From NCBI GenBank assembly GCA_964019135.1, contig OZ025253.1, forward strand, positions 7,445,059 to 7,509,058: a stretch of DNA of 64,000 nucleotides. Direction: 5' to 3'. The notes beneath the pieces were generated by a model. That model was not told where the DNA came from and searched no databases. It saw nothing but the letters and a program-made list of their open reading frames with translations. Below, piece by piece: positions 24,913 to 38,145 of this stretch. The DNA comes from Arenicola marina (taxonomy: Eukaryota > Annelida > Polychaeta > Arenicolidae). How positions within the stretch are numbered: the first letter of the stretch is position 1; every line of letters begins with the position of its first letter. A program made the position numbers and the translations under genes.

Positions 24913-26432
24913 GTATGCTACGGCAGGGTATGTAGTCGTGACGTCATGACACTTGTGGGTAAAAGTCGCTGAGACACAGCTCTGGGGGGTCAGGGGACAG
25001 GGGGGAGGGGGGGAGGACAAAGAGAGAGGAACGAAGCACCCTGAGGATGAGTGGATGACAAGTGTGGGGGTGGGGGCACATGTTGTGTCTTAAGGGTTGG
25101 TGACCCTGCACGACCCTCTAATAAATACCCCCCTCCATCCACCCCGACGATCCACACCCACCCCCACCCACCAAGAAAAAAGTTCGCCATAAAACAAATG
25201 GCCGAATCACCACCTTTCTCACCCTCTGTCGCCCGGCGTAATTCGCCGGAAAAAACCACACCACCACCAAATAATGACAGTGTTAGTGTAACACTCGTCT
25301 CAGGGAGGATAATGTATACCTTCTTAAGCACATATTTACGCGTGTCCTACCAGGGCTGTCACCTCTGTGGCCCTGGGCTTCCCCGCCCACTCCCCCCGGG
25401 GGAGGGGGCATGGAGGGCACTAAATGGCTGCAGTGGCGAGGGGGGGGGGGGGCGCCCATGCCATACAGGGCATATGGAGAAAAATGCGATATTTTGTGCC
25501 ATGGCAAAGTATATGGAGGTTAATTATTATTTATTTATTAATTAACACCTTCGACATGAGCAGAAATATATGGTCAACAGATACAATTTTTGAAAAAAAG
25601 GAAAAATTTCAGATGGACACATCGAGAGAAATTGTAGATTTCTGCTCCGGAGATTGAGAGAAAAAAAGCGAAAAAGGGGGTCATTTCGGCGGCAAATATG
25701 TATAAACTATATATAGTGCTTCCCCTCGCCCCACGGGCCGCTTTTAGCTTACTTTTAGCACCGCTATCCCTTCCGCCCCCCCCCCCACTCCCTTACCTCC
25801 ATCTACTCATAAAATATTGTTTACTATATAACGTATTGTTTACTATATACCGTATCGTTTACATATATGATCATATTTTCTACATAAATGATATGCTACA
25901 TATACATACTGTATTTATGATATTATACGCATATATTATATAACATATTCAGCGAAAACATGGGTCAGTAACGCGTATAACTATAATATAATGCAACAAT
26001 CGAGGATTTGAAAAAAGAGAGGAGGAGGGGGGGGGGGACTTGTGATGCATGAGCTTCCCGCAAACTGGGATGGAGCCCTGCTCTAGATCTGTTATCGCGT
26101 GTGTACTAAAAACTAAAAACTACATATATTATATACACATAGTGACTACTGTAACATATTTATAACTGTATGTACATGTATGTGCGGTCATCCCTTGGAT
26201 ACATGTTTTTTCGGTATTTCAATGCTGATGATACGCCTGGGGCAACCAGCCATCGGTGAGGGGCTGGGGGGGTGGGGGGGGCGGGGGTGGATGCTGAGGG
26301 AATGTTTTTTTTCTTGACGTAAAGATGCGCCGGTCTGACAGGCCTATCGTGGCAGGTCTCACGGTCCTCACAGTCACAGTCATCACAGTATCCAGTCACC
26401 GGTAACTGCTCATAATGAGTTTCAATCACCCT
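24913..26432. other. Unique sequence, AT-rich at 25.7-26.2 kb
   Basis: The segment has a G/C homopolymer around 25440, an AT-rich stretch with TATATA motifs (25800-26000, 26110-26190) and a G tract at 26266-26288. No gene is recognised. Confidence 0.45.
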
Positions 26433-27197
26433 AAGGCTGGGGTTTGAGGCGGGCTGGGGTTTGAGGCGGGCTGAGGTTTGAAGCGGGCTGCGTTTGAGGC
26501 GGGCAGAGGTTTAATGTGTCCTGGGGTTTGAAGTGGGCTGCGTTTGATGCGGGCTGGTGTTTGAGGCAGGCTGAGGTTTGAGGCGGGCTGAAGTTTGATG
26601 CGGGCTGGGGTTTGAGGCGGGCTGAGGTTTGAGGCGTCCTGGGGTTTGAGGCGGGCTGAAGTTTGATGCGGGCTGGTGTTTGAGGCGGGCTGGGGTTTGA
26701 GGCGGGCTGTGGTTTGAGGCGGGCTGGTGTTTGAGGCGGCGGGCTGGGGCCGGGGTTTGAGGCGGGTTGGGGCTGGGGTTTGAGGCGGGCCGAGGTTTTA
26801 GGCGGGCCGGGGTTTGGGGCGGGTTAGGGCTGGGGTTTGAGGCGGGCCGAGGTTTGAGACGGGCTGAGGTTTGAGGCGGGCCGGGGTTTGAGGCGGCGGG
26901 CTGGGGCCGGGGTTTGAGGCGGGCTAGGGCTGGGGTTTGAGGCGGGCCGAGGTTTAAGGCGGGCCGGGGTTTGGGGCGGGCTGGGGCTGGGGTTTGAGGC
27001 GGGCCGGGGTTTGGGGCGGGCTAGGGCTGGGGTTTGAGGCGGGCCGAGGTTTGAGGCGGGCCGAGGTTTGAGGCGGGCCGGGGTTTGGGGCGGGCTAGGG
27101 CTGGGGTTTGAGGCGGGCCGGGGTTTGGGGCGGGCTGGGGCTGGGGTTTGAGGCGGGCCGAGGTTTGAGGCGGGCTGAGGTTTGAGGCGGGCCGGGG
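26433..27197. repeat. 18-bp minisatellite, about 40 units
   Basis: The core unit is CTGAGGTTTGAGGCGGGC, with variants (CTGGGGTTTGAGGCGGGC, CCGAGG, GTTTGATGC). The longer composite GGGCTGGGGCCGGGGTTTGA recurs around 26742 and 26898. The proline-rich minus-strand frame at 26824-27204 is the complement of this array. Confidence 0.92.
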
Positions 27198-27596
27198 TTT
27201 TCAATGAGGAGCGTTCTCCGTGTATACCAACGGCATGCTATCTGCTCTCCAGTGCTTGTCTCATGCCCGATCTCCGCGCTTCGAGATCACAGACCCCGTG
27301 ACATACCGAGGATGAGGTATACACATCGATTAAATGCACAGATTGTGAGCGGTTGTACCCTCAGAGATATGGCCGTGACGGCAGGCTGTAACCTCTCCGG
27401 GGGCATCCTACCCATCTAACCTTGGTCAGGGGGCGGGGTGGGGTGGGGGGGGGGCGGCACCACACACATCCGGTGTGATGTACCCTGTGACACGGCACAC
27501 CAGTTACATGCGCAGACAGTGACACAGGGTCACAGTGATCACAGTCACAGTCAAACAGTCGCACAGATACACAGGAAAACAGGCACCACTCCTCAG

Positions 27597-28702
27597 AGCC
27601 ACAGGGCCACGCAGTGAAGCAGTCACAGAGCCACATGGCCATATGATAGAGCTACGCAGTGACAGTCACAGAGCCACAGGGCCACGCAGTGACAGCCACA
27701 GAGCCACAGGGCCATATGATAGAGCCACGCAGTGACAGCCACAGAGCCACAGGGCCACGCAGTGACAGCCACAGAGCCACAGGGCCACGCAGTGACAGCC
27801 ACAGAGCCACAGGGCCATATGATAGAGCCACGCAGTGACAGCCACAGAGCCACAGGGCCACGCAGTGACAGCCACAGAGCCACAGGGCCATATGATAGAG
27901 CCACCCAGTGACAGCCACAGAGCCACAGGGCCACGCAATGACAGCCACAGAGCCACAGAGCCATATGATAGAGCCACGCAGTGACAGCCACAGAGCCACA
28001 GGGCCACGCAGTGACAGCCACAGAGCCACAGAGCCATATGATAGAGCCACGCAGTGACACAGTCATAGAGCCACAGACAGGGCCATATGATAGAGCCACG
28101 CAGTGACACAGTCACAAAGCTACAGGGCCTTATAATAGAGCCACGCAGTGACACAGTCACAAAGCTACAGGGCCTTATAATAGAGCCACGCAGTGACACA
28201 GTCACAGAGCTACAGGGCCATATAACAGAGCCACGCAGTGACACAGTCACAAAGCTACAGGGCCATATAACAGAGCCACGCAGTGACACAGTCACAAAGC
28301 TACAGGGCCATATAACAGAGCCACGCAGTGACACAGTCACAAAGCTACAGGGCCATATAACAGAGCCACGCAGTGACACAGTCACAAAGCTACAGGGCCT
28401 TATAATAGAGCCACGTAGTGACAGTCACAGAGCCACAGGGCCATATGATAGAGCAACATGCCCATACAACAGAGCCAAGGAGTGACACAGTCACAGAGCC
28501 ACAGGGCCATATAATAGAGCCATGCAGTGACACAGTCACAGAGCCACAGGGCCATATAATAGAGCCACGTGGTTACACAGTCACAGAGCCACAGGGCCAT
28601 ATTATAGAGCCACACAGTGACACAGTCACAGAGCCACAGGGCCATATAATAGAGCCATGCAGTGACACAGTCACAGAGCCACAGGGCCATATAATAGAGC
28701 CC
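27597..28702. repeat. Composite minisatellite: 30-bp units, then 45-bp units
   Basis: From 27597 to about 28085, 30-bp units built on GCCACGCAGTGACAGCCACA alternate with inserts containing GCCATATGATAGA. From about 28090 to 28420 the unit is a regular 45 bp (GCCACGCAGTGACACAGTCA + CAAAGCTACAGG + GCCATATAACAGA). The array then degenerates to 28702. Frames on both strands, such as 28087-28485 and 27666-28385, stay open because 30 and 45 are multiples of 3. Confidence 0.92.
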
Positions 28703-28967
28703 CACACACGGCCATAGGACCCCCGACCCCCGTATTCCCGTCACACCCCCGCGTGTGTCAGGGTGACAGGGTGGAGGCCCCTCTCGCTGTCTCCCAGCCT
28801 CGATGCATCACTTGTAATCTTGATCCCGGTGACATCAGGCGCACGGTATTGCCAACAGGGTGACAGGACGGGGGTCGGGGTGGCCACATGGCATGGGGGC
28901 GGGGAGAGAGGCCGGCGTGGTGGGGGTGGTAGAGAAGGCAGTTGGTAATACTCGACCCAACCTCATC

Positions 28968-29520
28968 CCATCCCACCCACACCCCCACCTCATCGCACCA
29001 ACCCCACCTGATCACACCCAACCCCCACCTGATCATACCCAACCCCCACCTGATCACACCAAAACCCTACCTCATCACACCAAACCCCACCTGGTCACAC
29101 CCAAACCCTATCGCATCACAACTAACCCCACGTCATCACATTAAACCCCACCTCATCACACCTAATCCCACCTCATCACATCCAAAGCCCACCTCATCAA
29201 ACCGAACCCCACCCCGTCACCGCCAACCCCTACCTGGTCACACCCAGACCCTAACTCATCACATCCAAACTCCACCACATCACACCCAACCCCACCCCAT
29301 CACACCAATCCCACCTCATCAATCCAAAGCCTATCTCATCGCAGCCAACCCTGCCTGATCAAAGCTAAACCCCACCTCATCACACCAAACCCACCACATC
29401 ACACCAAACCTACCTCATCACACCAAACCACACCTCATCACACCAAACCAACCCCATCACACCAAACCCACCTCATCACACCAAACCCACCTCCTCACAC
29501 CCAACCCCACCTCATCAACA
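28968..29520. repeat. 20-bp minisatellite CCCCACCTCATCACACCAAA
   Basis: Roughly 27 degenerate copies of CCCCACCTCATCACACCAAA and variants. It becomes a plain C-rich sequence past 29520. Confidence 0.9.
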
Positions 29521-31010
29521 TCCAACTCGTCCTCATCTCACAAGCGATCCACCTCTCGCCACAGCTACCCCCACTTCCGTCTTCACCCATTCCTCCCCCT
29601 TACCACACTCCAGAATACCTGCCCCCCCCATCTCCGCCACACCCCTCCCCCCGCTACACCCTACCACCATTAACTCCCTCCAGTCACACACACTGTCCAC
29701 CTGGCTTGACATCTATTTGATTGTCGCACGATGCCGCGATGGGCGATTAACCTTCCATCTCCAGCCCCCACCTTCCCCCCGAAATCCCCCAGCGCCAACC
29801 CACCCCCCTCAACCACCCCCACCATCGTCCCCTTTTTCTCAACTTTAATCGGTTCCCTGCCTCTTCCCCGGGGGCGTCCGCCTATTTACTCCAGTCACCT
29901 GGTTTCCTGCATGCAGCGCTGCGTGGCGGAGAGCGAGGAGGTGGACACCGCGGTAATTAACTGTAAAGCAATCCATCGCCGAAGAAAATAAATGAGCGGC
30001 CGAAGCGTCCGCCTCATCGTCCGGGCGTCCGTGAGCTGGTGCCCTGGGGGGGAATAAGGTGATTAACACCTGGCTCCCTGCCTCGCCTAGCACGTGACTT
30101 CAACCGTGGCCAATGGCGGAACGTGACATGTGTAAACAGAGAGGGTTAAGGAGGCCACCGGTAACCCATTGTCTGACGGACTACTACGGCACATTTCGGT
30201 GTTTAGTCCAGGGTGCCGCAACTCGGTGTTTAGCCTCCATGAATTTAGTTAGATCGGATCAAGGCAGAGTTTGAACACAGTTTTGCACGAATCAAGTATC
30301 TTTGGATCATTGTGCAGAGCTTTGATGTAATTTAATGAGAGTCAATGCGTCAGGAACGATCAAAGTTGAAATCGTCTCGTATATGGCGAGCTGTTCTGAA
30401 TGAGTTTTCCTTCCAGACAGGTTGGCGACAAGGGGTGATATCACACTTAGACATCACAGTGAAAGTAGACCCCGTGACTGGGCCATGTTAGTGTCGGTCC
30501 GACCACAATGGATGTACATATGTTAGGCATGATACTTGTCCAGTGAAGTTGTTGAGCGAATTCTTACGCTAATTCCAATAATCTTAACAAAACAATTGCC
30601 ATTGTCATATATGAAAAGATGGACATTTTAGGTGATGATACGTTCCATTTTAACTGTAAGGTGTTGATAACATCTGCTTCCTTTTCTCATCCTGTGACCT
30701 GCCTCCCCATTAGATGTTTAATTACAGGTTTACTATATAGCTGCTATCTGTTTATTACCCGACGTAATGTAGGCCTACTGTATACTGTTACACTTGTTCA
30801 TAGTATATTTTGTTATCCACCTGCTGACTTTACGAATGTTTTGGCATTACGTGTAACAACAAATACAGACAACATGGCTGCATCTGGCAACATAACGTAA
30901 TACGGGCCCGTCAGTGATTTGTCCGATGACATCTTTGTCTCAGGGAGAAAATCGCCAACGAAACGAATCAATGAAGCTTCTTTAAGTTTAAAGGGAAAAG
31001 TGAAAGTGAT
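29521..31010. other. Unique sequence, no gene seen
   Basis: A C-rich start (29550-29830) leads into normal sequence. The 29880-30060 stretch has balanced composition and no repeat character. It could be a regulatory element, but a single sequence cannot show conservation. Confidence 0.45.
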
Positions 31011-31020
31011 TTGACCTGCG

Positions 31021-33120
31021 ACCGCCAGGTGATCATCCCAACATGGCCGGTGTATCTGATGCCTGGGGTTGGGAGCCCGGTACGCCAGGTGATCATCCCA
31101 ACATGGCCGGTGTATCTGATGCCTGGGGTTGGGAGCCCGGTACGCCAGCTGATCACCCCAACATGGCCGGTGTATCTGATGCCTGGGGTTGGGAGCCCGG
31201 TACGCCAGCTGATCACCCCAACATGGCCGGTGTACCTGATGCCTGGGGTTAGGAGCCCGGTACGCCAGCTGATCACCCCAACATGGCCGGTGTATCTGAT
31301 GCCTGGGGTTGGGAGCCCGGTACGCCAGCTGATCACCCCAACATGGCCGGTGTACCTGATGTCTGGGTTTGTGAGCCCGGTACGCCAGCTGATCACCCCA
31401 ACATGGCCGGTGTATCTGATGCCTGGGGTTGGGAGCCCGGTACGCCAGCTGATCATCCCAACATGGCCGGTGTATCTGATGCCTGGGGTTGGGAGCCCGG
31501 TACGCCAGGTGATCACCCCAACATGGCCGGTGTACCTGATGCCTGGGGTTGGGAGCCCGGTACGCCAGCTGATCACCCCAACATGGCCGGTGTACCTGAT
31601 GCCTGGGGTTGGGAGCCCGGTACGCCAGCTGATCACCCTAACATGGCCGGTGTACCTGATGCCTGGGGTTGGGAGCCCGGTACGCCAGCTGATCACCCCA
31701 ACATGGCCGGTGTATCTGATGCCTGGGGTTGGGAGCCCGGTACGCCAGCTGATCACCCTAACATGGCCGGTGTACCTGATGCCTGGGGTTGGGAGCCCGG
31801 TACGCCAGCTGATCACCCCAACATGGCCGGTGTACCTGATGCCTGGGGTTGGGAGCCCGGTACGCCAGCTGATCACCCCAACATGGCCGGTGTATCTGAT
31901 GCCTGGGGTTGGGAGCCCGGTACGCCAGCTGATCACCCCAACATGGCCGGTGTACCTGATGCCTGGGGTTGGGAGCCCGGTACGCCAGCTGATCACCCCA
32001 ACATGGCCGGTGTACCTGATGCCTGGGGTTGGGAGCCCGGTACGCCAGCTGATCATCCCAACATGGCCGGTGTACCTGATGCCTGGGGTTGGGAGCCCGG
32101 TACGCCAGCTGATCACCCTAACATGGCCGGTGTATCTGATGCCTGGGTTTGGGAGCCCGGTACGCCAGGTGATCATCCCAACATGGCCGGTGTATCTGAT
32201 GCCTGGGGTTGGGAGCCCGGCACGCCAGCTGATCATCCCAACATGGCCGGTGTACCTGATGCCTGGGGTTGGGAGCCCGGTACGCCAGCTGATCACCCCA
32301 ACATGGCCGGTGTACCTGATGCCTGGGGTTGGGAGCCCGGTACGCCAGCTGATCACCCCAACATGGCCGGTGTACCTGATGCCTGGGGTTGGGAGCCCGG
32401 TACGCCAGCTGATCACCCCAACATGGCCGGTGTACCTGATGCCTGGGGTTGGGAGCCCGGTACGCCAGCTGATCACCCCAACATGGCCGGTGTACCTGAT
32501 GCCTGGGGTTGGGAGCCCGGTACGCCAGCTGATCACCTCAACATGGCCGGTGTACCTAATGCCTGGGGTTGGGAGCCCGGTACGCCAGCTGATCACCCTA
32601 ACATGGCCGGTGTACCTGATGTCTGGGGTTGGGAGCCCGGTACGCCAGGTGATCACCCCAACATGGCCGGTGTACCTGATGCCTGGGGTTGGGAGCCCGG
32701 TACGCCAGCTGATCACCCCAACATGGCCGGTGTACCTGATGCCTGGGGTTGGGAGCCCGGTACGCCAGCTGATCACCCCAACATGGCCGGTGTACCTGAT
32801 GCCTGGGGTTGGGAGCCCGGTACGCCAGCTGATCACCCTAACATGGCCGGTGTACCTGATGCCTGGGGTTGGGAGCCCGGTACGCCAGCTGATCACCCCA
32901 ACATGGCCGGTGTACCTGATGCCTGGGGTTGGGAGCCCGGTACGCCAGCTGATCACCCCAACATGGCCGGTGTATCTGATGCCTGGGGTTGGGAGCCCGG
33001 TACGCCAGCTGATCATCCCAACATGGCCGGTGTACCTGATGCCTGGGGTTGGGAGCCCGGTACGCCAGCTGATCACCCCAACATGGCCGGTGTATATGAT
33101 GCCTGGGGTTAGGAGCCCGG
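31021..33120. repeat. 60-bp satellite, 35 copies with no indels
   Basis: Every unit is exactly 60 bp and most begin TACGCCAGCTGATCACCCCA. Variation is limited to a few sites: unit positions 9 (C/G), 16 (C/T), 19 (C/T) and 35 (C/T), with rare changes elsewhere. Two + frames (31011-33131, 31283-33112) and one - frame (30968-33142) stay open because 60 is a multiple of 3 and those frames of the unit lack stops. In the + frame with the 20-residue repeat MAGVPDAWGWEPGTPADHPN, two of the four common variable sites change the residue and two do not. That gives no sign of protein-level selection. Confidence 0.97.
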
Positions 33121-33135
33121 TACACTTCTGACCGA

Positions 33136-33318
33136 TCCACACTCCGACACTAAGCCCCGCCCACGCTTGAGTCCTTTTTCCTTAATCGCGAGTATGAAAT
33201 TGACAATCGTAGCTCATGGTAGGTACAAGTGAGAAGTACTCATCTCTGAAACTGACAACAAAGTGACGTGCTGCTTTGTTTTCAGACTTGTTTGTCCGAC
33301 GTGACGCACGTGGGAGAC
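33136..33318 (+). mobile_element. Dispersed ~180-bp module, copy 2 (array-associated)
   Basis: Homologous to 20848-21028 (see that entry). It begins about 15 bp after the last 60-bp unit. Homology to copy 1 ends near 33318, after an ACGTGGGAGAC block. Confidence 0.75.
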
Positions 33319-36300
33319 AACAGTGACATCAGTGAATGATTGACAGCCTTGATCGGTCTATTATAAGCCGCGTTCCTGGAACACTTTAACTTAGCTCAGA
33401 TGAAAAAGAATTGGCCATTATTTGTAATTAGTCTGATGAATGTGGGGCATTTATTCAGTGGCACAAACATGCTGACGTCAGCTTTCTGAACGCTGATAGG
33501 GTGCGGTGGCCCACATACCCCCCCCCCCCCCCCACACACACACACCTCTCCCACCCCACAGTGACGGATGGGCCTACTGACACCGGCAACACTACCAATA
33601 TAGCTACTTGGGGGGTCATTAGGCAAAGTAGATTGTAATAGGGATTCCTGTCCCCCAGAGCCCTATGGGGACTTGATCGCCATGTGACGGTGCTGGGGTA
33701 AGGTAAACACTGGTCTCTGCGGCCCCCGTGTTAAAGCCGCGTCTGTCTGTGTGTTGCCTCCGAATGCTGCTAACTCGACCGTTGGAAGAGGAAGTGGCTG
33801 ATCTCGACTAATGAGGGGGAGACTTGCTAAAGAGCCCAGGAAATAAAAACCAATTTAACCGATGACACTGAGGTCGTTAAGGTGAGATTCTCCAGGCTCG
33901 GCCCAGTGCCATCAACGCTTTGCTTTATTTAACCTGATTTGGAGTCTGTTCTCTGTCGCTGGTTGTAGCAGTGTCGTGGTTTCCTCTTTAGTCGGCATTT
34001 CCTTCATTTGTCGGTTGACTGCCCATGGGTTCAAGGTTAATAGTGTGATCATCTGTCGGTCTTTAAAGACTAAGGGGCGTAGTCGGATGTAAGGGACGCT
34101 CAAATGAGGGATTTGACTCAGTCAAGTGCTGTTGAACTTGACTTGCGCTTTGTTTGGGATACAGTTTTAATCGCTTGAAAATACGATGCTGAACATACGA
34201 TTTACAATCGGTGACGTCATCGCGACGCGACCGGGACAAAGCACTCGTGTCAGTGGTATATGTGAACCCCGTGCACCGGAAATGCAAATACATGTGCACG
34301 ACCAAGCCTTGCGAAAGGTAGTCTAATCATTCAAATGAAGCTATTTAAGGCGGCATAATATTCACCGCCTCCCCCCCACCCCGGGCCGCTTACAAGTTTA
34401 CACAGGGGTCGTGCTGGGTCGTACTTCTGCCCACATCGCCCTCCCCCACCGCCCATCTCTCTGTCACTTCCCTTACATTACAATCCTTCTTTCTGCCGCA
34501 ATGCGCACTCGGAAACTTAGCGAGCTGTAAGATATGAAACACTTGGTACAGCTCCCCCCCCCCCTCCCCCCTAATTTTGAATTTGACCCTCCATCAGCGT
34601 AATCAGGCCCGAACCAAACTACTTCCGGTTGGCGATGTTAAAGATCCCCTCTGACTCACAAGACCGTAACCCCACCACGTGGCTCATCCGTCGCCATGGG
34701 AACGGCTGAGACATTGTTTTATTGTCAAGTAACAGTTTGTTGCCCAAAACAAGAAGTTGTTTTTCTGGATATTTACACACTTTGAACCGCAATGACATTT
34801 GCTGAGTCATGTTTGTCTCTCGAGTCCGCTCAATATACAACAGATATTTGATATGGGCAGACTGCCAACTCAAACTAGAGAGTTCGTATTTTATTAAGAC
34901 TCAATAAGTACCGAGTAATGATTGGGGAGAGGCAGGAGGGTGAGGGGGTTGGAGGAGGGGGGGGGGGGTGGGGGGGTCGATGGATAGTGTGAGGGAAGTC
35001 CCACCTTGACCTCATTGCACTGATTTCTACCATGGACCGTGAAACCGTCAACAGTAAAGTATGGCGAGCCGAGTCATTAGACTTGTATTCACTTATATTA
35101 CCCCCAGAATCAGTCACCTGTGACCATGATGTCATATTGTGGTAAGCAAACTGTCATATATATGTTATAGTTTTATTGTGTATCCAAGTTCTGGTATGTG
35201 ACTGGAAATAAATCTGTGGGGCTCTGCATCTCAGGCAGGTCTGTTTAAACTGTGCTACAGAGGATGCATGACCATCTCGCCATTTCTGTCACGATTGCTC
35301 ATGCGGTCCATACCATTCCCCTCCTCTCCTCCCTTCCTTCCCGTCCCTCCCTCCCTCTCCCATCCCCCATGTACCCTCCACCCCTCCCTACCCTCCACCT
35401 CCGTTTCTTTTTCAATAACCAACCCTTCCAGCATCATCCTATCAACCATGCGCCGGTCCCACATCCCTCAACCCCCCCCCCCTTCAGTCCGCCCTCCGCC
35501 ACTTCACCCTCCCACCCACCCCCCATTCGGTCGAGGCAAGCAATAACTACCCGAGCATCAATCAACATAGATACCGGGATTTCCGCTTTTTGGAAGCATT
35601 TACAACCGTGCGTGGCCCATCATTCGATTGCCTCTCTCTCGCCAGGGGGCGGCGCTCGATAACTATGGCACGCCAACAAGAAATATATTTCTCTCCGATT
35701 TTGATCAATATCCCTTTAAGTGACTGAAAATGATGCCGCTCTATCACTTTTTTTTCTGTTTTTTTTGTGTGTGTGTGGCCTTTCTTGTTATGGAAGTCCC
35801 GCAGTGAATCTCACTCTTGTTGAATAGCGCTACTCCCAAGTTCCCAGTATATAAATTGCATCTCTGAGGTGAATAATCCATAATAATTTAGCAGTGAATA
35901 TAGAGCTGTCATCCCAAATGTAATGACAACTGTGATAGCTCGAGATCACGAACGTTGCTCAACACGATTGCTGTCCTCTGTGAATAATTCCCAAATGTCA
36001 TAATCATTTGCACCGTTAATGGAACGACATCCCGGTATATCGGCCTCAGTGAGCTTTATAATCTACCTTATGGGAATCAGTCAACTTCTTATAACCATTT
36101 GTTACAATGCGCTATAAATGGACGGCAATCCACTTCACCCACGGAAGGCTTTCCCTCCACTCTCGGTCAGTATAAGTGCTCTGACGGCAGCATTATGACG
36201 CATCCGCCGCCCATAGACTCGGCGCGGTCCTATTGGCTTTCACCGACGGCGGGTGTAGCAAGGACCGGTGCGCCGCTGTGAAGATGACGCAGGCTTTGTG

Positions 36301-37164
36301 GAGAGATGGGGCCAAAATGGAGATGTGCTGTCGGAATTCAGCCGGAGCGGCCGGGGGGGCAATCTCTGTTGTCTATTGATTGAGTACATCTCGACAATGT
36401 CCAGATTGACAATTAGATACCTTTGATAGCTCGAGTCTCGCGGAAAACGCGCTTCCCATACAGACACAATGGTCGAGGGAGGCCCATTGTCAGTTGTTTT
36501 TTTTCGGTCTCGTCCAAACTGAGCGTTCCACTCTCGTTTGGCGGTTTTTATGTGGCTGGCTTTTTATTATCTCCTCTGGATAGGTCGTTTGTGCTCGACA
36601 GAGAAGTATCATAACCCCTTGGCGGCCTGCCATCGATGTGATGAATACCGCTTTTTTGTGTATGTATGGCTTTTTTTCTCCTTTCCTTTCACGCTAGATT
36701 TATGTGTGAAAGAAGAGACTGCTGGGATGAGAGGCTGTTAATTGTACCGCTGTGAGAAAGCTGACCTTCCCCTCTTTGTTGCACACATTATCGCCACACC
36801 CCCCGTCGATTTAACCCGTCGAGTCCTTCACATGGCTTCGTATCACTCACCATTGTCGCAGTCGTCCATTCGCATGGAGTCGCGCTTTGGTATAACATTT
36901 CGATAATGGAATAGTTCGATTTTGAGTATCGATCATGGGATTTTGCCTCGATATGGTCATCCTGGTTGCCATACCAGCACCCTCTCCCCCCCCCCACCCC
37001 CACCCCACACCCATCCACATTTACACCCCCCCCCCCTCCTCCCCCCCCCTCCCCCCTCTCTTCTGTCCGCTCATCTCCCCTGTTTGGCTGTCATTATTGC
37101 TATTCACGCATGATTCCTGACACCTTGGCCCATTCCAAATCAAACACGCACCAAACAACGCGAG
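33319..37164. other. Unique sequence, no supported gene
   Basis: Balanced composition with C runs at 33520-33532, 34550-34565, 35468-35480, 36988-37000 and 37025-37055, and a G run near 34960. Short frames are present, but none has a recognised domain. If the PRDM gene extends this far upstream, this would be intron or intergenic DNA. Confidence 0.45.
35640..35656 (+). promoter_or_regulatory. CTCF-like motif, forward orientation
   Basis: CGCCAGGGGGCGGCGCT carries the CCAGGGGGCG core of the bilaterian CTCF consensus on the + strand. This is motif-level evidence only. Confidence 0.3.
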
Positions 37165-37310
37165 GCCGCCTCGATAGCTCAGTGAGCTAGAGCGCTCGCA
37201 TTGAGGGTCACCCCGTGGCCTAGTGGGTAAGGTGTTCGGCATTCGTCGAGTGTGTCCTGCTAGGTCAGCCTGAGCGGCCGGTGCGTGGTTCAAACCCCAC
37301 CGGTTCGTTA
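37165..37310 (+). mobile_element. tRNA-derived SINE-like element
   Basis: Two Pol III A-box-like strings, TAGCTCAGTGAGC (37176-37188) and TGGCCTAGTGGG (37217-37228), precede one B box, GGTTCAAACCC (37288-37298). The spacing (about 60 nt from the second A box to the B box) and the lack of a full cloverleaf argue against a working tRNA. A composite tRNA-headed SINE is the best reading. Its 3' end is undefined. Confidence 0.6.
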
Positions 37311-37997
37311 ATGGATCTGGCGATACCATTGGCGGATCCAGACAGGAGCAAGGCGTCATCCTACATCTGGCGGCCATTTTCCTTTTTGGAATCTAAATGG
37401 CTGGCAGTCGCTAAGTGAGTGTCATTATTGCAGTGAAACAACGGTTGTCTGTTATTCCCAGTGTGACGATTTGACCTGAGATCTTTGAAGTGTATTGCAC
37501 CACACTAATCCACCATTCGGTATGCATCAACTGTTACAGTATTGAAATCGCGACGCCAACAATAGTACAATGGTGAAGTCGGACAACTTACACGCACATT
37601 AAAATCTGTGCAGACTTTTTTAATTTACCGTAAAAACAACCCAAACCGACCTCCGACCCTTTCGCTCTCTTCCTTGTGGAACTACATCAAAAATAGCCTC
37701 GGCGAAAACGAGGCCGGATGGCGATGGCTAATTGCCGAATCGATAAATCGATGCAAATACCGAAATAACGCCCAAAATGCACCTCGGCATGCCCGTCACA
37801 ACTGTGGTGACGTTTTACTGGGGAGCGCGCGGCATACGTCATTAACTCTGCACCCAGACCGCAGCCAGGTACAAAGGGAAACCGGCGACAAGTTCTGAAG
37901 GATGGTTGGTGATGATGGTCCATTGTTTAGGGTGATTTTGGGAATTCTACAGGGAGCACGACACAACTCTTTAAAGATAAGAAATTACAGGACTTTC
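37311..37997. other. Unique sequence, no gene seen
   Basis: Ordinary-complexity DNA. The first part may be the SINE body: the TGGATC/GATCCA inverted pair at about 37313-37340 could form a hairpin. Confidence 0.4.
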
Positions 37998-38145
37998 CAC
38001 TGATTTGTCATTTGCAATTGTAGAAAATGCGTCATTTGCAATTGTAGACAGTGCGTCATTTACAATTGTGCAATTGTAGAAAGTGGGTCATTTGCAGTTA
38101 TGAATTGTAGAAAATGTGACATTTGCAATTGTAACAAATGTGTTT
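37998..38145. repeat. Short minisatellite, about 24-bp unit, 5 copies
   Basis: GTCATTTGCAATTGTAGAAA plus ATGC repeats about five times with indels. Most copies contain the palindrome CAATTG. Confidence 0.85.

Noticed and set aside
27623..28744. Long frames on both strands at the composite minisatellite
   Set aside because: 30-bp and 45-bp units keep frames open. The frames overlap each other on opposite strands and have no non-repeat domain.
30968..33142. Open frames of over 600 codons on both strands over the 60-bp array
   Set aside because: A 60-bp unit without stops stays open indefinitely. Variable sites are not biased to synonymous positions, and no flanking coding exon is seen.
37165..37310. 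Functional tRNA gene
   Set aside because: Two A boxes and one distant B box; no acceptor stem pairing or normal anticodon arm could be drawn.
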